A DNA stretch of 64,000 nt, taken from Myxosarcina sp. GI1. GTDB lineage: Bacteria > Cyanobacteriota > Cyanobacteriia > Cyanobacteriales > Xenococcaceae. Positions 1 through 9,587 of this stretch are shown here, in pieces. Within the stretch, counting starts at the first letter, position 1. Every line of letters starts with the position of its first letter. The notes beneath the pieces were generated by a model. The model saw only the letters and a program-made list of their open reading frames with translations, ran no database searches and was not told the DNA's origin. The DNA lies in the NCBI RefSeq assembly GCF_000756305.1, contig NZ_JRFE01000014.1:302300-366299 (forward strand). The letters are read 5' to 3'. Both the position numbers and the translations under genes were made by a program.

Positions 1-56
1 GAAGTCTAGTCAACCATTTTTCACGAATGATTTAGTACTGCTATATTTTAGAAAAC

Positions 57-1835
57 TTAAAAACTAAAAGTTGTTCGCAAAACACCTACCGCAGTAGTAT
101 CATTGTTCTCATTACCTTCTGGATTAAACAAAACAAAAAACCCAGGGGTAAGACTTAAATTATCGTTAACTTTGTAGTTATAAAAAAGTTCTAAATGATA
201 TGGTATTCCTCGCTCGACATCGGGTTCTGTCAATTCGGCTGCACCACCAGCATCGACTCGGTTTAGAGGTTGTCCAAAAATTAGTCCAGCACTATTTCCT
301 TCTTTTAATAAATCTCGAACCTGAATACCTGTCATCCAACTGAGAAATTCTGAAGAAGCATCTGGTCCAGATACCGAATCAACAAAAAAATACGAACCAT
401 ATCCAGTAAAAGCCAGATCGGGCAAAATGTTCCAGTTGAAAGAAGTTCCAATAGAATGAATGTGTACGGGGGTTTCTAGAATACCGTTAACGTTAACAGT
501 TCCGTCTTGGTTAACAGTTTGATTGGGAATTGCTAAGGGAGTTGCCGAAAATCTATTAAGTCCCGTGGCTAATATATTTAGTTCGTGATAACTATAGGCG
601 TAATTCAAACCTAGATCGATATTGTCTGTAGGCTTCAAAGTCAACTGAGTTGAAGCTAACATACTGCCACTAAATAGTCCTGCACCTAAGACATTACTAT
701 CTTCTTTTTCGGGTATAGCCGCGTTAACGCTAGCATATAAAGCCCGCCAGTCTATTCGCTTGGAGATGTTCCAAATAAATCCTGCTGCCGAAGCCAAACC
801 AGTTTGAGAAGTTCCTCCCGACACGCGCAGCACTGGATTTAAAGCAGCAAATCGAGAAATAGCTCCCTGTCCTTCGTCAGCAAAGGGAATAATAGTGGGA
901 AAAGCATCGGAGGCTTCGGCAGCTGTGCCAGCAAACAGAGTAACTTTATCTAAACCCGAAGGAAAAATGTAAAGTAGTTTGTAAAGGTTGACCGAATTAC
1001 TTTCAACTTCTTCAGAAATATCCTGGGGATTGAAGCGCGGAAATTGAGGTTCAAAGCTAAGTTTGGTCGAGCCAGCAGTTAGTAAAGATTCTGTAGGAAA
1101 TAAACTATTTTGAATGCTACCAGAACCATCTATTTCACCGCCAAAATTATAAGCCTGCAAACCTGTAATCAATAAATCTTCACCAGAAAAGCTGGTGTTT
1201 AAATTCAGGCGGACGCGATCGTTAAAAACAACTTGAGGATCTTCCCCTGTTTCTGAATTTCCCCCAGTTGCACCAGCTAAGGAGAAAATAACTTCACCAC
1301 TTAATTTACTGGTAGGAGAAAATTGATTGTCTTCCAAGAAAGCAGTGCGGCTTTCAATGTTATCGATACGCCCGCCCAAGGTGGCAAGTTCTGCTTCAAA
1401 TTCTTGGCTCAGACGGCTTATAGTATCCAAATCTTCTCTACTAACAGCTTCAGAAGAAGCAATCAAACGTTCGATTTGATTCAAGCATGAGTTTAAACCA
1501 GCCGCAAATTCATAACGAGTTAGAGCTTGACTGCCGCGATAGGTTTGGTTGGGGTAACCTGCAATACAGCCATAGCGGTTGACTAAGCTGCGGAGAGCTT
1601 CATAAGCCCAATCGGTAGGGGCAACATCTCGCAAACTGTCTACGTTTGTTACTTGACCTAGATAATCGCCTGAGTTATTTTGTATGTCAATTCGGTCGAG
1701 ATTGCTATCGATACTATTAGTTTGATAATTCTGTACAAAATTATTGTTATTTTTAGTAGTTTGTGCTTTAACTTGTGGCGCAGCTAGCAAAACAACAGAA
1801 ATTCCTATGGTAAATAAAGCTTCCAATTTTTTCAT
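57..1835 (-). CDS. SLH-domain outer-membrane porin, iron-uptake/OprB type
   Basis: Predicted 592-aa outer-membrane channel of the cyanobacterial SLH/OprB porin family, members of which are linked to uptake of inorganic iron and small solutes. An N-terminal signal peptide ends near residue 25 (AQ). An SLH domain follows at about 65-125 and would grip the peptidoglycan-linked polymer. A helical, coiled-coil-like stretch covers about 115-165. The rest is beta-rich barrel sequence ending in a terminal Phe (TTFSF), as outer-membrane proteins do. The length is typical of the family. ATG start at 1835. The gene stands alone. Substrate is inferred from family, not visible in the sequence. A short palindrome in the upstream spacer may be an operator. 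Confidence 0.85.
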   Translation of the reverse strand: MKKLEALFTIGISVVLLAAPQVKAQTTKNNNNFVQNYQTNSIDSNLDRIDIQNNSGDYLGQVTNVDSLRDVAPTDWAYEALRSLVNRYGCIAGYPNQTYRGSQALTRYEFAAGLNSCLNQIERLIASSEAVSREDLDTISRLSQEFEAELATLGGRIDNIESRTAFLEDNQFSPTSKLSGEVIFSLAGATGGNSETGEDPQVVFNDRVRLNLNTSFSGEDLLITGLQAYNFGGEIDGSGSIQNSLFPTESLLTAGSTKLSFEPQFPRFNPQDISEEVESNSVNLYKLLYIFPSGLDKVTLFAGTAAEASDAFPTIIPFADEGQGAISRFAALNPVLRVSGGTSQTGLASAAGFIWNISKRIDWRALYASVNAAIPEKEDSNVLGAGLFSGSMLASTQLTLKPTDNIDLGLNYAYSYHELNILATGLNRFSATPLAIPNQTVNQDGTVNVNGILETPVHIHSIGTSFNWNILPDLAFTGYGSYFFVDSVSGPDASSEFLSWMTGIQVRDLLKEGNSAGLIFGQPLNRVDAGGAAELTEPDVERGIPYHLELFYNYKVNDNLSLTPGFFVLFNPEGNENNDTTAVGVLRTTFSF

Positions 1836-2285
1836 CTCTGAATTTCACACCCAAAAATATTGCGATTAAATTGTCTCGAATATTTTACTTTAATCGGTTT
1901 AAATAGTAGCGTTACAATATGTTAATTTAATTGATAAATATCAATATATTCTATTTTCAATTGTCAATAACTTGGGTTGATATTCAGAAATTGATTGTAT
2001 CCTATCTTTGTTTTTCCAATGAAATATAGCAAAAATATAGTTTTTTATAAATAGAAACCTAATAGCACACTAAACGGAAATATTTTGATATTTTGAATGA
2101 GCAAAAATAAAAATGACGCTCGAAGAGTAAAAATTCAAGGGGAAGAAACAGTAACTAAACCGCGTCCACTTTGAAACTCATAGTTTTTAAGATAACTATT
2201 TTGGGTTAAAGGAGAAGGGCAAAAGGGCAAGAAATTATTTTAAAACTCCAGTTTTATATTTAAACGCGGTTTACAAGTTTTTGTT
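1836..2285. other. A/T-rich spacer upstream of the porin gene
   Basis: This 450-bp stretch holds no convincing gene. It carries the promoter region of the minus-strand porin gene and the 3' flank of the minus-strand kinase gene. The only structure I single out is the palindrome TTGATA-AA-TATCAA at 1931-1944, about 100 bp upstream of the porin start. Confidence 0.6.
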
Positions 2286-3824
2286 TTACTTGAATTTTAA
2301 ATTTTGTTGCCAATTGTCGTTGCTGGTGTCAATAGTTGTCACGTAAGACTGTTCGCCAGTACCAAATTCTTCAAACAACTCTAGCTGTTGCCTGAGTAAA
2401 TCGGGAGTAGCATCGGAAACGTCACCACTACGAGTGCTGAGGCGATCGCGTAAAATTTCCGTAGGTGCAATGCAGTGAATTATCTGTAGGGGAATATTGG
2501 CAGCTTGTGCTTGTTCGATAACGGGTTGACGCAGGGCAATGCGATCGTATTTAGCATCTAAAATGACGGTAAAACCCTCTTTTGCCAGCATGATGCCCAA
2601 TTCTCTCAGGCGATTATAAGTTTTTTGACTCATGTCAGCAGTGTATATTTCATCTCCTCCTGGCTCATCAAGAGATATACCTGCAAGATGTTTGCGAACG
2701 ACATCAGAACGAATTTGAATCGCGTTCATTTTTCGAGCGATAATTTTGCCTGCGGTGGATTTACCCGTACCAGATACCCCCGACATTAAGATTAATTTTC
2801 CAGATTGCCTTTTAGTATACTTCCAAGCCTGTCGATAGTAATCTGCGGCAGTTTGTTTGGCTTGCTGTTTATCGGCTTCGGAAACACCCTCATCATCCAA
2901 TAGCATAGAGTTAGTTTTGGCTCTTACATAAGCCTGCCGAGAAAGATATAAAGATAATACGGTCAATCCCGACCAATCGCCAGTGTATTCTAGATAGGTA
3001 TTGAGAAAAACATTAGCCAAATCTCGTCTGTCTCGGATTTCTAAATCCATTACCGTAAATGCCACATCGTACATTACATCTACAAAGCGGAAAGCTTCGT
3101 TAAACTCAATGCGATCGAATAGTTGAATTTCGTTCTGCCACCAGCAAATATTTTTGAGATGTAAATCGCCGTGACATTCTTTGATTTTGTGAGCATCAAT
3201 TCTAGCTTGAAATAATTCCTGGCGATCGCTAAAAAAATGGTCGGTAAAAGTTTTGGTTTCATCAAACTGTTTCTGGGTTTGCACCGTACCGATATACTTT
3301 TTGGTTTGCTGATAGTTTTCGTCGATCGCCTGTTTAATTTTGGCTACCCTACCAAAGCTACGGATATATTCATTAGTCTTAGCTTGCTGATGAAACCGAG
3401 CGACTTTTTTACCCAATTCCGACAGGCGATCGCTCGATAGTTTGTTATTTTCAAAAAGATTAATAAATAGATTTTTCTGGGGAAACTGCCGCATTTTCAG
3501 AGCGTATTCGACAGCTTCTCCATCACCGCCCAAAATTAATTTATCTCCCTGCCGAACAATTGGTAATACTTCCAAATACAAATCGGGAGCAATTTGGCTA
3601 TTTAAACGAATTTCTTCTTCTAAAAAATGCTTTCTTTTTTCGAGAGTAGAAAAATCTAAAAACCCAAAATCTACTCTTTTTTTTAGTTTGTAAACGTATT
3701 CACCTGTTAGAAACAGATAGGAAATGTGCGTCTGTACCAATTTTATAGAACCAGACACAGAATGAGGATAGGTTTCCTGCTGCTGCATCTTAGCGATAAT
3801 AGAAGCAATATCGATCTGAGTCAT
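2286..3824 (-). CDS. Bifunctional aminoglycoside-phosphotransferase-like / P-loop kinase protein
   Basis: About 512-aa cytoplasmic fusion. The N-terminal two thirds is an APH/choline-kinase-like fold with the catalytic-loop motif HGDLHLKN. The C-terminal third is a separate P-loop kinase (zeta-toxin/gluconokinase-like) with Walker A GVSGTGKST. This architecture is widespread in bacteria; its substrate is unknown and it should not be read as antibiotic resistance. I chose ATG 3824 (MTQIDIA). The frame extends to a TTG at 3890, but that stretch is built from two near-identical 20-bp repeats. The gene follows chlB by 81 bp on the same strand and may be co-transcribed. No clear Shine-Dalgarno sequence precedes the ATG. 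Confidence 0.82.
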   Translation of the reverse strand: MTQIDIASIIAKMQQQETYPHSVSGSIKLVQTHISYLFLTGEYVYKLKKRVDFGFLDFSTLEKRKHFLEEEIRLNSQIAPDLYLEVLPIVRQGDKLILGGDGEAVEYALKMRQFPQKNLFINLFENNKLSSDRLSELGKKVARFHQQAKTNEYIRSFGRVAKIKQAIDENYQQTKKYIGTVQTQKQFDETKTFTDHFFSDRQELFQARIDAHKIKECHGDLHLKNICWWQNEIQLFDRIEFNEAFRFVDVMYDVAFTVMDLEIRDRRDLANVFLNTYLEYTGDWSGLTVLSLYLSRQAYVRAKTNSMLLDDEGVSEADKQQAKQTAADYYRQAWKYTKRQSGKLILMSGVSGTGKSTAGKIIARKMNAIQIRSDVVRKHLAGISLDEPGGDEIYTADMSQKTYNRLRELGIMLAKEGFTVILDAKYDRIALRQPVIEQAQAANIPLQIIHCIAPTEILRDRLSTRSGDVSDATPDLLRQQLELFEEFGTGEQSYVTTIDTSNDNWQQNLKFK

Positions 3825-3849
3825 GATGCTAGGTTCGATACTCTGGGTG

Positions 3850-3889
3850 GTAAGGGTTTGACGATACCAGTAAGGGTTTGACAATGCCA
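3850..3889. repeat. Two tandem copies of a 20-bp unit
   Basis: Positions 3850-3869 and 3870-3889 are direct repeats of one 20-bp unit differing at two bases (core TAAGGGTTTGAC). They fill the short spacer between the chlB stop and the kinase ATG, so they lie in the leader of the kinase gene. Confidence 0.85.
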
Positions 3890-3905
3890 AACCCCTAGAG
3901 ACGTG

Positions 3906-5432
3906 CTACGCACCAACCGCTTCTTTAGCCGCGTACATAACTTCTAAAGTAATTTCACTAAACCCTCTTTCGCGAGCAAATTTTTCGGTATTGCGCTTAA
4001 CTTTACCCCTTACAAAACCAGGAACTTTATTTAGTTCTACAGTGGCTTCTTTGTTCCAGTTTAAGTCAGAGTCTGCCGAAATGCCTTTGGTGATAACTTC
4101 TTTGGTATCGTGTCCGCCAAAGATTTCTAACAGGTGATCTTCCATTCCTAAAGTGAAGGAGTTGTAAACTAAGTCAGCAATTTGATTGGTACCTTCATAA
4201 CCCACAAAAGGCTTATAGCCAATAGGGAAGTTTTGAATGTGAATTGGTGCGGCAATTACGCCACAGGGAATATCTAATCGTTTGCCTACATGACGTTCCA
4301 TCTGCGTACCAAAAATTGCTGAAGGTTCGTGACGGGCGATCGCATCACCAATTTCGCCATTATCTTCACTAATTAAAATTTCATCGCAATATTCGCTTAC
4401 CTGTTCTCTAAACCAGTCGGCATCGTATTTACAATAAGTTCCTGCTAGTACTACTTTAATACCCATTTCTCTAGCTAAAATTTTGGTCATTGCCGCAGCA
4501 TGGGTATTGTCGCCAAAGACAACGGCTTTTTTGCCAGTTAGGTTTTGACAGTCAATCGAACGAGAAAACCATGCCGCTTGAGATACGTGCAGGGTTTGGT
4601 TTTCAATATACTCTTCGTAATTTGCAGATGCACCCCGTTCGTTAATTACTTCCTGAATTTTACGAATACAGCGAGCGGTTTCGACTACTCCCATCGGCGT
4701 AATATCGACATAAGGCATCTCGAACTCGCTTTCTAGATATTCAGCAGCCATCATGCCTAGTTCGCGATAGGGTACGAGGTTAAACCAGGCACGGGGTAAG
4801 TTTTTAAGTTCGTGAACCGAAGCTTTATCGGGAATTACCAGATTTACTTCTATGCCCAAATCAGCCATCAGTCTTTTCAACTCGGTGCAGTCGTGCTGGT
4901 TATGAAAACCCAAAGTGGAAATACCGATGATATTAACCGAAGGCTTTTCAGTTTTGCCTGCGGGCAGTTCGCCTTTCTTACGAGCTTTTTCTAAATAAAA
5001 TTTAACTACCTGTGCCAAAGTTCGATCGCCTGCCTGTAGTTCGTTGTAGCGATAGTGATTGACATCGGCTAACATCACATCACCTTGAGCATCCATTTGG
5101 GCGCGAGATACGAAGTTGTTTAAATCTTCTTGCAGGATGCTGGAGGTACAGGTAGGAGTAAGAATAATTAAATCGGGACGTTCTTCGCGATCTTTGCGAG
5201 TGATGTTATCGACAACTTTTTCTTGCGAACCTCTCGCCAGAACTTTGCGATCGACTACGCTAGCAGTTACTGGGGTAAAGTTACGCTCTCTTTCTAACAT
5301 CGATCGCATAACGTTAAAGTAATCATCTCCCAGGGGAGCGTGCATGATTGCATGAACGTTCTTAAACGAACTGGCGATGCGTAAAGTTCCAATATGAGCG
5401 GGTCCTGCATACATCCAGTAAGCTAATTTCAT
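3906..5432 (-). CDS. chlB: Light-independent protochlorophyllide reductase subunit B
   Basis: 508-aa ChlB, which with ChlN forms the nitrogenase-like catalytic component of dark-operative protochlorophyllide reductase. ChlL supplies the electrons. The complex makes chlorophyllide a without light. The N-terminus [13 protein letters not shown] is diagnostic. Asp36 (in PLGDDYF), the unusual fourth Fe-S ligand of ChlB/BchB, is present. The length is standard. The ATG at 5432 has a strong Shine-Dalgarno (GAGGAG) upstream. chlN and chlL are not in the window, so the operon is split. The light-dependent enzyme gene por lies about 4 kb away. Tandem palindromes sit about 310-345 bp upstream of the start. 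Confidence 0.97.
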   Translation of the reverse strand: MKLAYWMYAGPAHIGTLRIASSFKNVHAIMHAPLGDDYFNVMRSMLERERNFTPVTASVVDRKVLARGSQEKVVDNITRKDREERPDLIILTPTCTSSILQEDLNNFVSRAQMDAQGDVMLADVNHYRYNELQAGDRTLAQVVKFYLEKARKKGELPAGKTEKPSVNIIGISTLGFHNQHDCTELKRLMADLGIEVNLVIPDKASVHELKNLPRAWFNLVPYRELGMMAAEYLESEFEMPYVDITPMGVVETARCIRKIQEVINERGASANYEEYIENQTLHVSQAAWFSRSIDCQNLTGKKAVVFGDNTHAAAMTKILAREMGIKVVLAGTYCKYDADWFREQVSEYCDEILISEDNGEIGDAIARHEPSAIFGTQMERHVGKRLDIPCGVIAAPIHIQNFPIGYKPFVGYEGTNQIADLVYNSFTLGMEDHLLEIFGGHDTKEVITKGISADSDLNWNKEATVELNKVPGFVRGKVKRNTEKFARERGFSEITLEVMYAAKEAVGA

Positions 5433-5938
5433 AAATTTCTCCTCTAATTAATTCTTTTGATTCGGATTTGGCTTGAAAATAATAGCTTCTATTGCCGATT
5501 CTGGTTAGACTCCAGTTTGAAAAACTAGTTTCTTACGCACTAACATTGCATCGAGCAAAAATTTTAATACTTACCCAACTCCCACTTTTGAATATAGTTC
5601 TCTTGGTCGCTTTGAAAAACCCCCTATCGAAGAAAAACAATAAATCTTAATGTCTATATCCCTGGTGTGAATTTAATTATTTAATTAAGAATTAATACTT
5701 AGTGTTGATAATTTGTGTTAGGTTGAAAATAAGTTAAAAAATTGTAATATAGTTACAAAAATACTACTAGAGTAGTATAAAATTGGATTATTTTGTGGTT
5801 GAAATTTTATAGAGCAATTTTCAACCTGATTTATAGCCCAAACATCAAATAACAAAGTTTTCTAAAACCTTAGAAACAGAGCATAATCAGCAAAAAAAGC
5901 TTACAACTTACATATTGCTAACGGGAGTAGTTTATTAA
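5433..5938. promoter_or_regulatory. Divergent spacer between chlB and the aroQ group, with two palindromes
   Basis: 506 bp without a gene, between divergently transcribed chlB and the 47-aa gene. TTGTAA-TATAG-TTACAA occupies 5742-5758. An 8-bp-arm palindrome, ATACTACT-AG-AGTAGTAT, occupies 5761-5778. A TATAAAAT-like -10 begins inside the second palindrome, reading rightward. The two sit side by side and could be paired operator sites. The regulator is unknown. Confidence 0.5.
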
Positions 5939-6082
5939 ATGGACTTTATCGAACAGTTATTAGAAAAATTGAGAGAATTTGGTCAAAAATTGATTGAGGT
6001 ATTGTTAGGAGCGGAGCCAGAATCAGAAACAGAAGCTATTCCCATTCCCGTTGACGATCGCGCCCAACGCCGCTACCGCTAA
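5939..6082 (+). CDS. Small 47-aa protein upstream of aroQ
   Basis: Short reading frame MDFIEQLLEKL... ending in QRRYR. ATG at 5939 is preceded by a GGGAG-type ribosome site at about 5922. The first half is an amphipathic helix (LLEKLREFGQKLIEVLL). The second half is acidic and then proline-rich (IPIPV), with a basic tail. It ends 27 bp before aroQ on the same strand, so the two may share a transcript. I do not recognise a family. Support comes from the ribosome site, the codon pattern and the position. Confidence 0.6.
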   Translation: MDFIEQLLEKLREFGQKLIEVLLGAEPESETEAIPIPVDDRAQRRYR

Positions 6083-6109
6083 TTTACAAATTTTCTATTT
6101 TTAATAGTT

Positions 6110-6553
6110 TTGTCGCAGCTAAAAATATTAGTATTGCATGGTCCCAATCTTAATTTATTGGGGCGGCGCGAACCAGAAGTTTATGGTTCGATGACTCTCG
6201 AATCAATTGAAAAACTTTTACTAGAAGAAGCAAAAAGACTGCAAGTAAGTATATCTTGTTTGCAGTCTAATCATGAAGGGGTATTAGTAGACTCCATCCA
6301 TGAAGCGATAGACAAATATCAAGGAATTTTAATTAATCCAGGTGCTTATACTCATACCAGTGTAGCTATTCGGGATGCTTTCGCCGCAGCAATGATTCCC
6401 GTAGTAGAAGTACACCTGAGTAATATTTATCAACGCGAAGAATTTCGCCATCACTCATATATTGCACCAGTCGCGATCGGACAAATAAGTGGCTTTGGTG
6501 CTGATAGTTATGTTTTGGGATTACAGGCGCTAGTTAATTATTTGCAAAGATAA
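6110..6553 (+). CDS. aroQ: Type II 3-dehydroquinate dehydratase
   Basis: 147-aa type II dehydroquinase, third step of the shikimate pathway (3-dehydroquinate to 3-dehydroshikimate). The family signature [13 protein letters not shown] is at residues 10-22. Catalytic residues are visible: Arg20, Tyr25 (VYGS), Asn76 ([10 protein letters not shown]) and His102 (VHLSN). The start is a TTG at 6110; this is the only start giving the normal N-terminus and length of about 146 aa. It follows the 47-aa gene closely. Cytoplasmic homododecamer in known members. Nothing is missing. Confidence 0.96.
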   Translation: MSQLKILVLHGPNLNLLGRREPEVYGSMTLESIEKLLLEEAKRLQVSISCLQSNHEGVLVDSIHEAIDKYQGILINPGAYTHTSVAIRDAFAAAMIPVVEVHLSNIYQREEFRHHSYIAPVAIGQISGFGADSYVLGLQALVNYLQR

Positions 6554-6566
6554 GAAATTATTGTTT

Positions 6567-7613
6567 TCAAGGCAAGGGTTCAATACATAATTCCTCACGG
6601 TAGTAGGTTTCAAGAGTTATCAAAAAACCATTTTGTACTTTGGCTTTAGCGACATTAGTTCGCTTAATCAGATGAGGCGTTATGTTTTCATCAAGACGAA
6701 ACACTTCTAATAGCCCAGCTAATTCGCGCTCACGGTTACAAGGACGCATTACCGCTAATATGTTGTCACTCAAAGATAATTTTCCAAAACTATCAATAAC
6801 CTTAGTCGAACCGTTGTTAAGGTTTCGGATTAGTGACATATATGATTTATCAAAAGGATTACCTTGGGGAAAATACCAACGGAATCCTTCATAACCAACC
6901 GCAGCAAATTGCTGAGAAATTGCTACAGTGCCTCCTAAAGCAGTATTTTCGATAGCCAATTTTAGAGGTTCGGCTTGTGGTCGCTTTAAATCGAATAGCC
7001 AAGCCCCACCTGTTTTGTCATGTGAGGAATAACCTACTAAAAGTAAGTTCTGATGCAGGGCAAAATTACTACCAAAGTATTCTTCACCCATATCAGGTAA
7101 AATAAATTGCTCGATCTTCCCTTGACGGAGCAGATTAAAACAAACCAAATTTGATTCTGGTTCTCTTTGCACCAACAAATCGATAGGTTTAACTTCTGTT
7201 TCTGTTTTGAGGTTAATTAAATATCTTTTGTAAGAATATGTGGCAGGTGTATTGACTGCCTGATACCGAGATATACCTTCTCTTAAAACATCTGGATCTC
7301 TGATTCTGGCAGAAATTGTTAAAACATCTCCATCTATCTCTAGACTATTGCCAAAGATAGAACTATTAAAGATAAAACCTTCTCTATCTAACGCTAAATC
7401 TACAGACTGAAAAATTTCCCTAGTTCTGCTCCATTTACCAAAATCATCTGAAGTGTAGATAATGACCTTGTTCAAACCAGTATGACTTACGGCTAAATAT
7501 TTTTCGTTAGCAACAAAATCACTACCAAAGCCATAAAGACGACTTTCATGTGGTTCGGGAAAAAAGCAGGTTTTATTTGGATTCGATCTACTCACTTTTA
7601 CTGTTTTATTCAA
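6567..7613 (-). CDS. FG-GAP/propeller-like hypothetical protein
   Basis: 348-aa protein of unknown function. Several copies of a motif resembling FG-GAP beta-propeller blades recur: GFGSDFVANEKYLAVS near the start, FGNSLEIDGDVLTIS, FGSNFALHQNLLLVG, GGTVAISQQFAAVG and FGKLSLSDNILAV. A propeller fold is therefore inferred. No signal peptide or transmembrane segment is seen. The start is TTG 7613, overlapping the stop of the upstream Uma2 gene by 4 bp, which implies translational coupling. There is no ATG before the first blade, so a later start is unlikely. The partner or ligand is not deducible. Confidence 0.7.
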   Translation of the reverse strand: MNKTVKVSRSNPNKTCFFPEPHESRLYGFGSDFVANEKYLAVSHTGLNKVIIYTSDDFGKWSRTREIFQSVDLALDREGFIFNSSIFGNSLEIDGDVLTISARIRDPDVLREGISRYQAVNTPATYSYKRYLINLKTETEVKPIDLLVQREPESNLVCFNLLRQGKIEQFILPDMGEEYFGSNFALHQNLLLVGYSSHDKTGGAWLFDLKRPQAEPLKLAIENTALGGTVAISQQFAAVGYEGFRWYFPQGNPFDKSYMSLIRNLNNGSTKVIDSFGKLSLSDNILAVMRPCNRERELAGLLEVFRLDENITPHLIKRTNVAKAKVQNGFLITLETYYREELCIEPLP

Positions 7614-8251
7614 TGTTTAACATCGTCTATTTTTGATGCGATCGCGCTTAATGCTTTATTAAAATCTTTTTCTATAGTTAAAGGACTTTCAGTTAAACTG
7701 CGGTTAACAAAATCAATTAAAAACTCTGCCGATAAGTTGTGTAAATAAAAGCTGCGTTCTTTTTCTTCATAGTCATCGCGCTGTTTATTTAGCACAAAAA
7801 ACCTCAATTTTTCATTTTTCCATAGCCAAACTTCTTTCACGTTTAACAATTTATATTTTTCTAAATCTTCAAGACTACCGCTAGAAAAAGCCACTTCAAT
7901 CGCTAAATCTGGAATGTCTTTTATTTCACCAAAAGTAAAACTAGCATCAGGCTCCTTCCCAGCTAAAGGCTTGTTGGTTAATGTGGTAGAACCCATAGGA
8001 AAATACAAAATATTGAATCTTCGGCAAAAAGCTTTTATTAAATCGCTAATAATATCGGCAATAACTTCATGATTTTTGCTGGGAGACACAATGGTAATAA
8101 CTCCATTTAAATAAGATACTCTATAACCAAAATCTTCCTCACAATATAGTTTTTCAAAGTCATCCCAAGTAGCATTAGCAAAACTAATTGTTAAATCCTC
8201 TTTTTCTAAACGTTCTAAAGGCAGAGGAAAATTTTTATTGGTTAATAACAT
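7610..8251 (-). CDS. Uma2-family (DUF820) endonuclease-like protein
   Basis: 213-aa member of the Uma2/DUF820 family, a PD-(D/E)XK nuclease-fold group hugely expanded in cyanobacteria. The core GKEPDASF ... IPDLAIEVAFSS ... LEKYKLLNVKEVWLW contains the expected Asp, Glu and Lys of the fold. ATG start at 8251. Its stop overlaps the start of the propeller-like gene by 4 bp, so the two are coupled. Biological role is unproven for the family; many copies are thought to be selfish or regulatory. Cytoplasmic. Confidence 0.85.
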   Translation of the reverse strand: MLLTNKNFPLPLERLEKEDLTISFANATWDDFEKLYCEEDFGYRVSYLNGVITIVSPSKNHEVIADIISDLIKAFCRRFNILYFPMGSTTLTNKPLAGKEPDASFTFGEIKDIPDLAIEVAFSSGSLEDLEKYKLLNVKEVWLWKNEKLRFFVLNKQRDDYEEKERSFYLHNLSAEFLIDFVNRSLTESPLTIEKDFNKALSAIASKIDDVKH

Positions 8252-8322
8252 AAAAAATAAACGCTTGAATAATAAATGTATTTTATGGAGATTAAAAAAC
8301 AGATTGCGAGCTTCTAAAAATA

Positions 8323-9546
8323 TTATTCAGAAATAATACTCAAAGCGACTGTTTCACCATCTTTTAAAGGCTGACTACTGCGAAGTACGAATCTTTCTCC
8401 CGATCTAATTCCCGATAAAACTTCAACATTGCCGTTAGTGCGATCGCCCAATTTTACTTGTCGTTTGGTCACGGTAGCTTGACGATCGTTAGTTTGAGTA
8501 ACTACAAATAAATAATTTACTCCTTCCTCTTCAATAACTGCGGCTTCGGGAACTTCTATTTCTGATGTGGCTGTAGTTTCAAAGTCAACTCTAGCGAGTA
8601 AACCCCCTTTGATAAGATTGTCGGGATTATCAACTGTAACCTGTACTGCAATTTGACGCGCTACAGAATCGGATGTAGTAGGGGCAATTTGGGTAACTTT
8701 ACCTGAAAAGGTGCGATCGCTAAAAGCATCTAGCTTAACTCTAACGCTTTGTCCGAGATTGACTCTACTTAAATCTAGTTCTGATATGGGAACTACCACT
8801 TCCACTTCTTGAAAATTGCCAATAGTAACAATTTCTTCTCCTGTTTGAATTACATCTCCAGGTTCGGCAGCCTTAGCAATTATCGTACCGCTTATCGGTG
8901 CGAGCAACTGAGTATAGACCCAACGCTGTTCAGCTTCGGCGATCGCTGCTTGTTGTGCTGCAACTCTCGACTTTGCCACATCTACAGCTTGTCTTTGAAT
9001 AGCGATCGCTTCTCTTGCTGAGAATACAGTCTGTTGGGCAGTTTGAGCCGCAGTTCTGTATGATTCTGCCTGTTGTTCGGCAATTAAACCCGTTTTAGCT
9101 AGTTGACCGTACCTGGCAGCATCGCTTTTTGCCTGTTCTAGTTGAATTTGAGCTTGTTCTAACTGAATTTGCGCGTCTTTGACTTCAATTTCGGCTCTGG
9201 CTACTTCTGATTTTAGGCTGGCTAACTCCTCTCGTTCTTGGCTGACAACGGCGGCTAACAAACTATCATCCAGTTTGCCAATTTCTTGACCTTTGATAAC
9301 GTTCTTCCCAATAGCTACAGATAACTCTAACAATCTACCTTCTACTTGCGATCGCAAAGAGACTTCAGTAGCGGGTTGAGTCGTACCGATATATTCTCTA
9401 GCCGGAGCCGAACCTAAGCTGGCAGTTGCTAGATCGACACTGGCCAGCTGCTGTTGACTGGCAACTTGTTCTGTGGTCGAATCTCTACTGTCGGCAGTGA
9501 CGCAGCCAGTAATTAAAAAACCGATAAATAATAATAATTGCAACAT
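8323..9546 (-). CDS. HlyD/RND-type periplasmic adaptor lipoprotein
   Basis: 407-aa membrane-fusion protein of the RND efflux adaptor family, which bridges an inner-membrane pump to an outer-membrane channel. It begins with a lipoprotein signal with Cys15 in LITGC. A split biotinyl-lipoyl domain follows (LRSQVEGRL ... LLAPISGTIIAKA) around a long Ala/Gln/Glu-rich coiled-coil hairpin at about 100-215. Beta-barrel and membrane-proximal domains complete it. ATG start at 9546. No RND pump or TolC gene lies on either side (por upstream, Uma2 downstream), so the adaptor is orphaned here. Substrate unknown. Confidence 0.9.
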   Translation of the reverse strand: MLQLLLFIGFLITGCVTADSRDSTTEQVASQQQLASVDLATASLGSAPAREYIGTTQPATEVSLRSQVEGRLLELSVAIGKNVIKGQEIGKLDDSLLAAVVSQEREELASLKSEVARAEIEVKDAQIQLEQAQIQLEQAKSDAARYGQLAKTGLIAEQQAESYRTAAQTAQQTVFSAREAIAIQRQAVDVAKSRVAAQQAAIAEAEQRWVYTQLLAPISGTIIAKAAEPGDVIQTGEEIVTIGNFQEVEVVVPISELDLSRVNLGQSVRVKLDAFSDRTFSGKVTQIAPTTSDSVARQIAVQVTVDNPDNLIKGGLLARVDFETTATSEIEVPEAAVIEEEGVNYLFVVTQTNDRQATVTKRQVKLGDRTNGNVEVLSGIRSGERFVLRSSQPLKDGETVALSIISE

Positions 9547-9587
9547 TAGAGGAAACTAAGGGACTGGAGATTTATTGCTCGATGGAT

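Noticed and set aside
2286-3824. Aminoglycoside resistance gene
   Set aside because: The APH fold is fused to a P-loop kinase in a common bacterial family not linked to resistance.
2286-3890. Longer kinase start at TTG 3890
   Set aside because: The extra 22 codons are encoded by a tandem repeat and no ribosome site precedes the TTG; ATG 3824 gives the usual family N-terminus.
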